From Melampsora larici-populina 98AG31 (lineage: Eukaryota > Basidiomycota > Pucciniomycetes > Pucciniales > Melampsoraceae), in the NCBI RefSeq assembly GCF_000204055.1, contig NW_006768766.1, forward strand, positions 590,706 through 654,705: DNA of 64,000 nt. Reading direction: 5' to 3'. The position numbers and the translations under genes are program-made. Positions within the stretch are counted from its first letter, which is position 1. Each line of letters begins with the position of its first letter. Below are positions 35,275 through 46,072 of the stretch, piece by piece. The notes below the pieces were generated by a model. It did not search any database. It worked only from the letters and a program-made list of their open reading frames with translations, and had not been told where the DNA came from.

Positions 35275-35659
35275 GTCTTAAGACTGTAGAGGATCAGGGC
35301 CAGTTGATTTCAAGCTCACACAGCACAACCAGTTGATAAGTCACAAGTCCCTCTCCAGTTCACTATGGTTGCAAAGCTTAGAAAACCCCTGCAAGAATTT
35401 GGGACTTGTCTTAAATGAGTTGTTAGCTGCTAATTGGCTGCCACAGGTCTTTGGAATTGCTGCTGGCAGATGCCTCCTAAGGTCCAATTCCATACAGATT
35501 TATAAGGTCTAGACAGTGAAGGATGTTTAAATCCACATTCAGGGTTTCAAATTGTCTTTCAAGACGAACACTGCCTTACCCTGATTTTCAATCTATTTTC
35601 ACTTTGGTCTTATCACTATTGTTCAAGTTACAAGTCAGAACAGAAAGCAACTACATCAT

Positions 35660-35730
35660 GATTCAAACCTGGGACCTCAGTATTAGCTGAGACACATGCT
35701 AGAGTGCTGCCTTGACCACTAGCTCACTAC
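35660..35730 (-). repeat. tRNA-derived SINE head or degenerate tRNA (class II type)
   Basis: Read on the minus strand, an A-box-like AGCTAGTGGTCAAGGC is followed by a possible long variable arm, CTCAG..CTGAG, and a B-box-like GGTTTGAATC. The order and spacing fit a Leu/Ser-type tRNA gene, but the anticodon arm is poor and the T-stem 3' half does not pair. A functional tRNA is therefore unlikely, and an RNA polymerase III-driven SINE head is the better reading. The SINE body would extend toward lower coordinates from 35659. Confidence 0.45.
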
Positions 35731-36606
35731 ATGCAAAGAGGTGATGCTGCGGGTGTGGGGTTGCGCTGACCCCACAACAACCCCCGCTCTTGCAAGGTGC
35801 AAACCCCCCTTGTGTTTTGTGTGGCATGACTGCAACCCCACATCCACTGGGTCAGCACTTTGCATATTGTGTAGGGTATCCAGTCTTGTATCAGATTCAT
35901 GAAGACACTCTTTTGCAGGATGATGTCCTGACCGTCCTACATTGATACATTAGGCTGGCATCCCAAGTTGGGACATCATTGAGATGACCCAGAGGTTGGA
36001 CATCCTCACTTCAGCCTTTGGATGCCATGGCGGTGTTGTCAGTCCAAGCACATCTTGGAACACTCTGTGATGGTCTCTGAGGGGGATATCTGTTGGACGC
36101 CTTGCAGGAGACTGTGTCAGGATATCTTGCCCTATGCAAGAGGACATCCTAAATGTATCCAAGTGTCTTTGTGGTGTATGTGTACAGAGAGTACTGAACT
36201 GGGATTTGGCCAGTCAGAGTGATGAGGTCACGTGTGGGCAGCTACATGGCATGGACCAGTTAAAAATGATACATCAACCACTATGAGTCATGAAATTTGC
36301 GGATTTGACTCTGGTCATTGTGCTTTTTTCAACACCAATAGCCTCATCAAACTTTTGTGTCTGTTTTTTCTGGTTGAATGACTTGCCACCTAGGAATGGC
36401 ATGCAGATGTGTCAGTGATATGTAATGATGCTTCTTCTCTGTCCCCTCCTTCCTTCTTTTTGATGATTACCAGATTATCATGATTAGGCATCACAGATCT
36501 AAGAGTACCAACAATAGATTATGGCCGGCCCATGGAGATAATCACTGTCATGTTGTGGGTGTGGCACAAAAAAGTGCAAAAAAGTTGTGCCTGGGAATCA
36601 GATCAT

Positions 36607-36779
36607 TTAGGGGATACAAAGTTAAAACTGGGAGTTTTTTCCCAGTTTCCCAGTTTCCCAAATACAGCCAAAAACACAAACTGGGAAACTGGGAGAACGT
36701 GGGAAAGTTCCAAACACAGCCAAAAACAAAAACTGGGAAACTGGAAAAAAAATCCCAGTTTTAACTTTGTATCCCCTAA
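36607..36779. mobile_element. 173-bp MITE, TIR starting TTAGGGGATACAAAGTT
   Basis: TTAGGGGATACAAAGTTAAA at the left end is exactly mirrored at the right end (..TTTAACTTTGTATCCCCTAA). The complementarity continues through AACTGGGA on both sides. The inside repeats CAGTTTCCCA and TGGGAAACTG, so nearly the whole element can fold back. No coding content; superfamily not determined. Confidence 0.85.
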
Positions 36780-37133
36780 TGGTAATATGGAGATATTTGT
36801 CCAACAGTATTCCTTGCTCCAAGCTGCTGTCACTTCAAAGAATCTTTTATAAAAGATGTGTGCCTTGGGCATCACTTGTTATGTTAAACCTCCGCACGAG
36901 GGACTTTGTTAAGTTAATCATAGACTAGAATTTTTTGTTGGTAACTATGTATCTGTTGGCACTCTGATACTGCTGGTGTAGAAGATTATTTTGCTTTTTA
37001 TTCTACTTGTTATTGGAAAAGGGCGCGCCTGAAGCGCCCCAGTGGTGCATGCGCCCTTAAGCTTTTTTGTGCCTGGGTGCGCCCCTTTGTAAAAGCACGC
37101 ACCCACAACATAAATTGAAGTTGGAACGCGTTT

Positions 37134-37337
37134 TACAGCGCTTCAAGAATCCTTCGGTTTATTTGGTGGTCTTTTTTTCAAAGTTTTGGACAAAACTCGG
37201 AAAAAGCTCATTTGGACAGTTCAAATTTGACAGATTCTAGTACAAAATCAGTTTCACCGAGGGTTTTAGCGAGGGTTTTGGACATTTATTTCGTTTTCAT
37301 GCGTTAAAAAAAACCGAAGGATTCTTGAAGCGCTGTA
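37134..37337. mobile_element. 204-bp MITE with TA duplication, TIR starting CAGCGCTTCAAGAATCC
   Basis: TA at 37134-37135 followed by CAGCGCTTCAAGAATCCTTC is mirrored exactly at the right end, ending in TA at 37336-37337. The inverted repeat is at least 25 bp and perfect through CGGTTT. The TA duplication and CAG terminus place it with Tc1/mariner/pogo-type MITEs. No coding content. Confidence 0.88.
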
Positions 37338-39004
37338 ACATAGGGGAATAGGTGATGGGATAGGTTTCGTTTGTGTAATCCAGAAATTGGCTTATTAGTT
37401 TCTTTCACTTTACATTGTTACTATGACGTATTGGTAAAGAGCACATTGTAACGGTTTTCAAGAAACCTTGATCTTTATAGTTCTCAAATCTGGTTTTCAG
37501 CTATTCGTGTTCTCTTCCCTTTTACCATCTGATTTTACATCCGTTTGTATTCATCATACTATTATCCGCCAAACACTATTAGTCTTACCGTCGTATTTCT
37601 CAGCTAGTTTTTTGTTTCCCACCATCCCGCCCATTGTTGTAGCGTGGTTATTCTTATTGTAGTGATAGACCGCCCCTCGGGTCTCGGAGCTTTTTTATCT
37701 CTCACTGCAATTCGCTCAGGCCCTCCGGGGTCGTCTAGCGTTTTAGCAGATCTCTCTTAAAAAACAAAAAACTATTCAACTTTCGTTTGAAACAAACTAC
37801 CGTGTCACTGTACCTCTTCCCTCACTGTTCACGGGCAGATTAAGTATTCGCTCTCAAACTGGCGGTTCTGTTGTACCACCATTTTAAGTATCATATATTA
37901 ATTCCCTCCTGATATCCATGACTGAACAAGGTGCCTGTTGACTTGTTTTTGATATTTACTGAATTCCAGGAGCATGTCAATTTGGATGGAATCTTGGATT
38001 CGGATGGAAACACAATCCTGATCCCTGGAAGATATAATGTCAAGCCAAGGGTTGTAAAAACCCCTGGATGTGCAGAGACTCTGGTTTGCCCATTGGGGCA
38101 ATCTTGACACGGGAAACAAAGAGACATTTTCCTGTGGGAAGACTAACTACATTTAAAGCAGTTTCTGAACCAAAACACAGTGATCATGCAGAAATAAGGC
38201 CAAAATATTACATTTTAGCTCATCGACTGAGTCCGTGTTAAATACAATGGGGTTTCCCACCGGAAAATCACATCTTTTTTCCTGTGTGAATCGTGATGTT
38301 AACCTTTGTGAAGATTCAAGACATTGGAATTTGAAACATCACTCCTCACCTCGATTAACCGACCACCAAGACCTGATGTTGATTGGACAGACAAAAAACA
38401 TCGACGTCTCGTGATCGGAATCCGTTTTGTCACCTTATGATTGTAAAGCGGCAAAACTTATCACCTTGTACACGCGTGTTTGAGTCTTTGTAAGCATTTG
38501 AATAAATAGAGAGTTTGGATATGAACAAAGACATTGCATATGATAACATATAAATGACCCAAAACACAGGAAAAAGGTTGAGATCTTGATGACCAACCCA
38601 TCATTTGGTAAAGATGGGATCAGGCGTGAGACTATTTTTATTCAAGGTGACTTTCGAAGTCTTTGGGGTCTGTAAAAAATTGAGAAACGGCTGTGAGCGC
38701 ATCTACGCAAGATCTCTACCTCTGAAGCAATCACGCCATGTGATTATGTCCAATCACCTCAGAAAATGGATTGGCCTCTGAGGTCAGATTTTAGTAGAAG
38801 TGAGGATGACGATTAATTTCCCATCGGATGATGATCAAGATGATTATGATATCAAACGGAATGACTGCAGATCTTCTCTGAGTAGAATATTTGAAGGCGA
38901 TCAAACTGGTGTCAAGGTCCAGTCAAACTGTTTACCCCGCAACAACTTCCTTATCATTTGCAAGTTCACATTTTGGTTTGCTAACTCGATCAATAACAGC
39001 AAAG

Positions 39005-40851
39005 ATGCCTCACGCTGATCAAACAATTGACATCATTGGTTAGTTCCTCTGGCTTCTCTATATGTTTCCTTGAGGGTTGCAGTTACTTAAATACGTGATC
39101 AATTTTTACTAGTGTATGGTGCAACCGGTTATACTGGCAAACTGGTTTGCACTTACTTCAAAACCCAATATTTAGATCACAATGGTTCTTCAGATGAGAC
39201 GCTCAAAATCGGTATAGGTGGTCGATCGAAGGAAAAACTTGAGAAAGTGAAATCTGAATTAGATTTACCTTCTTCTTTACCGACCTTTGTGGTCGATTCA
39301 TTCGATGCTGATGGTTTAGTTAATATGTGTAAACAAACCAAAGCCGTTATTACATTGGTGAGTCTTGAGATATTCTTTCCTGATTGTCATATATCTTGAT
39401 TACCGACCTAATATTGAATTCTTGACTTAGGTTGGACCATATGCATTATACGGTGATGCACTAATTTCAGCATGTGCAGAAACTGGAACACATTACTTTG
39501 ATTTGACAGGTGAACCATTATGGGTATCAAACCAAATCTCAATTCTAAACAAAAAAGCTCGACAAACACAATCGATCATAATTCCAAGTTGTGGTTGGGA
39601 TTCAGTTCCAAGTGATTTGAATACAATGATTGCATCCAAAGAATTAAAAGAGATCATTGGACAAGAGATGAGTGTTGGTAGAGTTACTTCTGGTGTTGAA
39701 CTTAAATCTGGTTCGGCTAGTTTTGGTACTACGGCTAGTTTATTGGGTATGTTTGATGGTGGAATTCCTGCATTGAGAAAGGTTATGGATTGTTATCTTT
39801 TGAGTCCAAGTATGTATGCGTTCTTTTTGTTGAAAGAATCGTGTTTGGCGGTCCTTCTTGACTAAGTCTGATTCGTTTTTGAATTATTGTAGTTGAGGGT
39901 ATTCAAAAGGGAACTGGAGATTGGATTACTCGTGAAGATTCCCTTGTGGGTGGATTCTTCGTCATGGTCAGTAGAACAGATCTTTCACCTAAAAAATTAT
40001 AATTCCAAAGACTCGAAAACTCATGAGATTTTTTAATCATAGGCTCCGCATAATGGAGCGATTATACGCAGAACATGGGGTCTACTAGAATCCGCAGAAG
40101 AATACGTACCAAATCATACAAAATATGGACCTCAATTTACTTACGAAGAATATTTAATCACACCAGGAATAATTACAGCTTTTCTATTAACTTTAGTTTG
40201 TAGAATTCTTGTAATCATTTTTCTTCTTCCTCAAATAAGATATTTAGTCAAAAGAGTTGGTCATCAGAGTGGTGAAGGTCCTTCAGAAAAGTAAGTCTTG
40301 ATTGAAACTTGTTTTTTGAGGTTTGTTTGATCTGATTTTTTTTGGTTATTGGATGTGATTAATGTGATTAGAGAAAGAGAAGCTGGTTGGTTTAAGTTGA
40401 TCACCATTGCTCATTCACCAGATGATGATGTACAAGTTAGAGTGAAAATGAGTGGAAATAAAGACCCAGTAAGTTCATTCAAGTTACTATCATCCATCTT
40501 TTTTTATATTTCAGTCTAGTCTTCAGATGTTGATGATGTGGTATGTTTGGTTTGAACAGGGATATGGTTGGACATCAATGTGTATTGCAGAATGTGCAGT
40601 AACAGTCATCAAATCTTATGACCAACTACCACCTCTTGCTAAATCTGGAGGGATTCTAACACCTGGTATGTTCATGGAACAAATCAAATTGAAAAATTTT
40701 GCAATTCATATTGACTGAAACCTTTTTTGGTGGAATTCTTTTTATCAAAGCTACTGGAATGGGTGATGCACTTCTTCGTCGACTTCTGTCGGGAAAAATC
40801 ATTGAACTTGAAACTCAAGTTATCAAGAATGAAAAGAAAAAGATAAATTAG
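39005..40851 (+). CDS. Saccharopine dehydrogenase-like oxidoreductase (SCCPDH type), copy 1
   Basis: Eight exons: 39005..39038, 39113..39357, 39431..39809, 39893..39966, 40043..40290, 40372..40468, 40560..40665, 40751..40851; 1284 bases, 427 residues. N-terminal Rossmann motif VYGATGYTGKL (GxxGxxG), then GIGGRSKEKLEKVKSEL, VVDSFDADGL, CAETGTHYFDLTGEP, IIPSCGWDSVPSDL and VGRVTSG, all in the order known for SCCPDH/YNR-type proteins. A hydrophobic segment (ITAFLLTLVCRILVIIFLLP) sits after the FVMAPHNGAIIRRTWGLLESA block and may anchor it to membrane or lipid droplets, where family members have been found. The substrate is unknown; it is not the lysine-pathway saccharopine dehydrogenase. A paralogue with the same exon phases lies at 50017. 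Confidence 0.9.
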
Positions 40852-41270
40852 ACATTTTGTACATTCAATTATCTTTTCAAATGCTTTGAGCTTAATTTGT
40901 ACAGATATCTTTATCATCACATCAATGTAATTAAACAAAATAGGTGATCTAGAATACATGTCATGCCCAATTTTATTGCTTGTGGCTAACACAGACTGTA
41001 GCTATGGATATCATTCCAACTTGGACTAGATTATTCAAGTAAAAGCAAGAGAAACTTTTATTCTATCCCATTTGTGAATTTTCCATCAGATGTGTGAGTT
41101 CATTGAATTTCAGATCTTTACCAAAAAAAAATGAAAAGGATGAAGGATTCCAAGGAAACAAAATTGGCTAGCAAGTCACTAAAAAAGGAATAAACTTGTA
41201 GAGATTATAATCTACCAAGTTTAGGTATGGGAAAACAAGATTTCAAGACTGTACTTGCAACAGACAAGTA
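40852..41270. other. Intergenic between SCCPDH copy 1 and the transposon
   Basis: 419 bp of AT-rich sequence with the presumed 3' UTR of the SCCPDH-like gene. No gene or repeat was recognised before the transposon terminus. Confidence 0.55.
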
Positions 41271-41297
41271 CAGTCAAGTGCAAAAAGAATGAAATCT
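41271..41297 (+). repeat. Left 27-bp terminal inverted repeat of the transposon
   Basis: Begins CAGTCAAGTGCAAAAAG and ends GAAATCT; identical on the opposite strand to 46046-46072. The first seven bases (CAGTCAA) are shared with the MITEs at 3984 and 48940. Confidence 0.92.
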
Positions 41298-41658
41298 GAA
41301 TGACAAACATTTGGGTTGGTGGTCCGTGCGCGCGGCGTATGTAGGCGCATCTGGACAGCCACATCATCCCAGTATGCCCTGTATCCTGGGTCACGTTACG
41401 AAGACTAGAATTTTTTTTTCCGGCTCCATCCGTCGTTTCTTCCTGGACTTCATCAACATTCCAACCACAAGTGAACCACTGATGGATTTCATGATGGATT
41501 TCATAGAAATCCCATTCGGTTCGATCGGACGGGGGTCTGAATTCCGTCACACCACCAAAGCACTTGCTTCATCACTTTTCGAAACCTGTTCTTTTGACTG
41601 CTCCTTGTCAAACGTCCACGCCTACTCCTTCGCCGACACAACCAGCCCCGTTATCATC

Positions 41659-43462
41659 ATGAATCACAGTGCCTCCCCTAAAGTCCAACCTGGCCTCGAG
41701 TCTTTGTTTCAACCCCTTCAATTGTGAGTTCTTTCACATTCTTCACTCTATGTTATCCTGGCTAACCAATGCAATGTTTTCCTGGTTTAGCCAAGGGCTT
41801 ACTGTCCCTTACAACCTTCCGTATGGAGATCAGTCCGATGGCTCACTGCCCGACCCTAACCTCGGCCTGCTTGACACCGAACCGAAGCTCGAATCAAGTG
41901 CAACCCCGATGAAGGAACCGGAGGTCAACTTGCCCTCCAGTGGTAAGGCGATTGTGATCAACTTGTGCATGAGCAAGCAAGACGATACGTATGAGTATGT
42001 CGAGGAAAGTCCTTCCAAAACCCCAGGTACGTCGCCATTCTCAATTAACCCATCATGTCTTCAAGTCGGCATCCTCATTGTTTTCCCTTCCCACTCACAC
42101 CTTGTGGTTGCAATCTAGGCTCTCACAAGGAAGGTCTCATGCGGTTGCTCAGTGTATCATACACTTTCTACCTACTCAAAGGCACTGAAATCACCAAGGG
42201 AACTAGTTCGAAGAAAAAACCGGTTTACAGTTCCATCCCCCTCCCTACGACCAAGGTCTTATTTGACATGTCATCCGACAAGTTCACCGCATTGAAGATG
42301 CAACTGTTCATGTTATCCAGCGAGATCAACAAGAGTGACGACGACGCCAAGGGGAATGCCGCGATCCTGAAAGCCGCCGATGCGTGTAATAAAGTGGTAA
42401 TTACCGCTTTCATCGTGAAACATGACACTTACGGAAAAGGCCTCAAGAGGGCTTTGAGCTCGGATCACGATGTTGGCAGGTTCTATGCCGCGGTCAAAGG
42501 GTCTCCTGGTGCTGATGCTGGATTCACCATTGTTATGGAGAATCCAGCCAAAGCAGCCCAAGAGGCAGCCAACGTAAGTTTTGTTCCAGTATCTTGTGCT
42601 TGACCTTTGTGTCGATTCCGCCCCTGAATTTTTTTGTTTTCTCTATTTGGATTGATGCAGAGTCTTACCAAAAAACAAGGCCAACTTCGAGCTCAGAACA
42701 GCATTGACAATGTGGCCACCACCTCGACTGCGCTCGCTCGCTTGACTCCGATCGAACCGCACAAAGAGTGGCTCCAGGCTTTACAGCTTCACCTGGGATT
42801 GTTCAAGAACCACAACAACGAGGGCTGGAGGGTTTTCAACCCGGACGATCTCAGTCAAAAAATGGAGTTGACTTTCAAGAACCTGATCGAATGGTCCAGA
42901 GAATTGGTAAGCGTCACCTGCAACCAGCACGATCAAGCTCATTGTTTAATGACCTCATGCTATCGCACAGGCTGCGGGGACCCCAGGTGTCACGTTGAAG
43001 AAACCGCCGGTTCACCCTGACTTTGTCTGGAAAGACATGGAACGACCTCCCCCCCTCGCCTCACCCGTTCCGGATGTTAAACGAGCCAAGGTCGAGGAGA
43101 AGGCACCCGCTTTCCCCCTGGGCAGCTATGCTGAAATGCAAGGGACCAACATCAATGTCGACTACGATTTCATCCGAAGAATCTATCCCCAAATGACTTT
43201 GTTTGACTACCTGAACTTTTGTGATTTCGGACACGCTACCATCGCGGAAATCACCAAGATCTTGTTGGCCAATGGAATCACTAGTTTTCACCAGTTCCTC
43301 TTCCCCGCGGTGTTGAATGCCGAGATCATTGCGACTTGGGGGATTTCATGGGGTAATGCCATGGAACTCATGACTCACCCTCGTCGTTTTTATCAAGAAG
43401 CCCAATTGGCTGATGACATCCCTTCAAAAGGAAAAGGCAAGGCGATCAATCAAGAGTTATGA
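41659..43462 (+). CDS. Passenger gene of the transposon: intact 497-aa protein of unknown function
   Basis: Five exons: 41659..41723, 41791..42026, 42119..42573, 42661..42906, 42971..43462; 1494 bases with clean GT..AG introns and closing phases. No transposase motif, zinc finger or helicase motif was seen. The protein begins MNHSASPKVQPGLESLFQPL. It has an acidic/Ser-rich N-terminal part, a mixed helical middle (KVLFDMSSDKFTALKMQLFM, FIVKHDTYGKGLKRALSSD), a Pro/Lys linker (VPDVKRAKVEEKAP) and an aromatic, helical end (IRRIYPQMTLFDYLNFCDFG, GITSFHQFLFPAVLNAEI). The tail DDIPSKGKGKAI could be a nuclear-targeting stretch. Codons are GC-richer at third positions than in neighbouring genes. It could be a DNA-binding accessory protein of the element, or a captured host gene. 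The start was chosen at the first ATG after the terminal repeats that splices in frame. Confidence 0.7.
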
Positions 43463-44234
43463 TGTTGATGGGGACTTATCATTTGGATCGAGCTCTCTTT
43501 GTTCAATTTCATGTCATGCCCACCTAACGTCGCTTATAAGACCACACATGATGTTTTAGATTGAAGACTTATGATAATTTGTATTGTTCTCTCATGACGA
43601 CTTGATGTTTTTGTCTAGAAATATGTTCTCGAATGATCACCTGATGTTTTCCTGTTCCTCACTCAACGTCGCTTAGAAATAATCCGTAAGCGACATCATT
43701 TTTGACACTGCTTTTGAGTATTGGTCCCCATGAGATTGCACTAGATGAACTTTGCCCCCACTTCATCCAATCCAACCTCTGACGCTCGCCCCTTTGAGTG
43801 ATTTTTTTTTTTACGTGAGAGCGTTCTTTGCGTGAGCCAAAGATCCATTCACGTGAGAGCCTTCTTGGCGTTATCACACCAAAGGGCCTGTAGTGTGTTA
43901 ACCTCTAGAGGGATCTCTTTATCAAGGTCTTTATCGCGGAACTTCTCAAATTTGAGCGATAAAGTCAATCTCACTTCAATCTCACTGTTGGGCTTGGAGT
44001 TGGTCAAAAACCGAAGCTTTGCAAACCACCATATGACAAACTCAGCTCCTTAACAGATGAGAGTCTTGAGACAAACAAGCGTTGCAAAATAGAGGAAATC
44101 ACAATATTTGTAAACTATAGTATGGATTTCAACCAAAAGGAGTATGATGGTGAACCTGAGGACAACAACCAAAGAAAATCCCGATGAAAACCAATCCTAG
44201 GTCAAAACAAGTTGATGATTTTCTATGTTCAACT
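43463..44234. other. Space between the two convergent genes of the transposon
   Basis: About 770 bp between the stop of the passenger gene and the stop of the transposase. No gene; it should carry both 3' UTRs. TCACGTGAGAG-like and ACGTGAGAGC motifs recur near 43813-43858. Confidence 0.5.
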
Positions 44235-45881
44235 TCAATCGTCAAAGTTAGCGTTGAATTGTTCCCAATACTCCGATGTGGCGTAGCCACTGAAAGAAAT
44301 CAGGGGTTGTAACAGGGGACGAGTCATCACCTTTGCAGCCACCAACAGAAGATAATCACCACGGTCGTCGACCTCAAACCACATCTGTTCCCGACGCAAT
44401 TGGGATTTCATGGAGTGGAAAGAATTCTCTATTGGGGTTAAGAACTGGAGAGTATGGCGGCAAATACACTAATAACACCCCAGCGTCCGAGCATAGTTTT
44501 TCAATCTGGCCACCATGGTGTATACGTGCGTTGTCCAAAACAAGGACGGAATTGACAGCAGGGTATCTGTTCATGACGGGTAGCTAAAGAACAAAACATT
44601 CTGATTAATGTTTGCAGATAGACTCATAGCGGCGGGGACGCTGCTTACCAAGTCCCTTTCCAAAAACAATTCCACATGTGTCCTCTCAACCGGGCCTTCG
44701 ATGACCACCCCAGCAATCATACCCTGTTCACAGACGGCAGGAAGTATAGTCCAATGGTTGACCTCGGTGTGGGTCTTATGTTGGACGCTTCGGGTGCCTT
44801 TTGGTGCCCAACCCTTCTTTCAAACGCAGTCGCGCCCTCTCACACCGGACTCATCTACACAATAGGGAAAGCCAGTGAGTCGATGGGAAACAATCACATG
44901 ACCTAGAGAGTAAGATGGGAAATGACTTGAGAAAGTCTTAGAACACAGTCTAAGTTGGGGGAAACAAACAGGTTCAGAGCCTAATCTTGGGTCTAACAAA
45001 GATAATGACTGGGAAGTCTTCTTTTCATAGATAAGGAAAGTAAGTACCTAAGTTGGGGGAAACAAACAGGTTCAGAGCCTAATCTTGGGTCTAACAAAGA
45101 TAATGACTGGGACTAGAATAAGATAGCATAAATCAGAAGAGGTCACAAAGATCGAGAAAAAAGAATAAAGAAATAAGTTCACTTACAGTCTTCTTTTCAT
45201 AGATGAGGAAAAGAAGACTGATGAAGGTTGTTGTATATATATGTAAGAAGATTGGGGTGATTCTGCTATAAGCATAATCTAGACTTGTATGCTTGTGTTG
45301 ATTGAACCTCAACATGACTTACCAATCCAAACCAGGTATTCAGGAGGAATACGACCAATCCTCATCATAAACTCGGTTCAAGCCTGGATGGATTGCGCAG
45401 AATGAACCCCTCGAGCGACCAGGTGGGAGAGTCCCAATTGCTGGTGCAACTCGCGACCAATGGTAGATTGCGATACGGCAACTCCGGTGAGTTGAAAGAG
45501 TTGGCGTTGGATTTCGTCAATGTAAACAGAAGGGTTTCCGGAAACAAGCTTGTGGAGCAGGGCAAGATGCAGGTCCGACAAAATGTGTGGCCGGCCGCGG
45601 GTCTGGTATTGAGCAGGATCAACAATGACATTGTTGGTTCAAACGTAGAGGGATTTCCATCGCCAAAGTGTACTTGGTGATATGGAGGTTCGTAGGGTGG
45701 TGTTGATGGTGTCGAGATCGGCGCCTTCCATAGCCATTTGGACAGCTAAGAGTTTCATGTCCTTCGAGTAGGACTGAAAGCCCATATCAGTAGCAAGGAT
45801 TGAGGATGTTGCAATCGACGTCGGAGGAAGGGAATGGGGTTTCCGATGGGGATTGGGGGAACGATCAGAAACGATGAGCAT
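44235..45881 (-). pseudogene. Decayed Tc1/mariner (DD34E) transposase
   Basis: Segments 45881..45323, 44854..44649 and 44583..44235, joined by GT..AG introns of 468 and 65 bp. The first segment has a helix-turn-helix part (YSKDMKLLAVQMAMEG, STLWRWKS) and a second one (VYIDEIQRQLFQ, VSQSTIGRELHQQL), then PPEYLVWI. The DDE triad is visible: DESG after the first intron, LDNARIHHG, and NPIE, with 34 residues between the second Asp and the Glu. It is broken by in-frame TGA codons at 45639-45641, 45378-45380 and 44820-44822, each where an Arg codon CGA would fit. It is also broken by one extra base in a C run (GGGG on the plus strand at 44434-44437) just before the catalytic Glu. It is not expected to be active. 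Confidence 0.85.
44950..45112. repeat. 65-bp direct duplication inside the transposase intron
   Basis: The segment starting CTAAGTTGGGGGAAACAAAC at 44950..45014 is repeated exactly at 45048..45112. The copies are separated by 33 bp that contain AGTCTTCTTTTCATAGAT, which itself recurs near 45187. The duplication explains why this intron (468 bp) is far longer than the element's other introns. Confidence 0.9.
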
Positions 45882-46045
45882 TGTGGATTTTTTTTGGGGT
45901 CATTTCGACAGTCCAGTATTTGCCTGTATGAGAAATTTGTGTCTATGGAGACGCAAATTTCTGAGAGATGAGGCGAATATGTGGCGGTTCATATCCGCCT
46001 GCTCACGCCACGGGCACGGTCCATCTAGCCTGAAATTTGCGATCG

Positions 46046-46072
46046 AGATTTCATTCTTTTTGCACTTGACTG
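46046..46072 (-). repeat. Right 27-bp terminal inverted repeat of the transposon
   Basis: Exact inverse of 41271-41297; the outer terminus is at 46072 (..CACTTGACTG), followed by TGCATA instead of a clean TA. Confidence 0.92.

Larger units (their letters stand above)
32813..39004. other. 6.2-kb gene-free, repeat-bearing region
   Basis: No gene could be supported over 6 kb. Recognised contents are a T-rich 3' flank (32820-33110), a 115-bp direct duplication (34078-34368), inverted-repeat elements at 34931-35274, 36607-36779 and 37134-37337, and a tRNA-derived SINE head at 35660-35730 (-). There is also a GC-rich patch with repeated GCGCC at 37020-37110. The last kilobase includes the promoter of the SCCPDH-like gene. 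Confidence 0.6.
41271..46072. mobile_element. 4.8-kb Tc1/mariner-type (DD34E) transposon carrying a passenger gene
   Basis: A perfect 27-bp inverted repeat bounds the element: CAGTCAAGTGCAAAAAG at 41271-41287, continuing to 41297, and its inverse at 46046-46072. Similarity continues inward imperfectly for roughly 100 bp (GTCCGTGC, GGCGTATGTAGGCG near the left end; matching GACCGTGC, GGCGTGAGCAGGCG inverted on the right). TA precedes the left end; the right flank reads TG, so the target duplication is degraded or mutated. Inside are a decayed DD34E transposase (44235..45881, minus) and an intact five-exon gene (41659..43462, plus), arranged tail to tail. The interior is clearly GC-richer than the surrounding genes. 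Confidence 0.85.

Noticed and set aside
37016..37110. GC-rich patch with repeated GCGCC, considered as an RNA gene or element end
   Set aside because: No stable RNA-gene motif (no A/B box, no snoRNA boxes) and no matching partner end were found.
41311..41658. Upstream extension of the passenger gene to an earlier ATG at the left repeat
   Set aside because: The extension would translate the terminal-repeat region itself and has unlike composition; the ATG at 41659 sits just before protein-like sequence.
41311..41727. Viral or retroelement coding sequence
   Set aside because: No reverse transcriptase, integrase, capsid-like or viral replicase motif was seen anywhere in the window; the only mobile coding sequence is the DD34E transposase.
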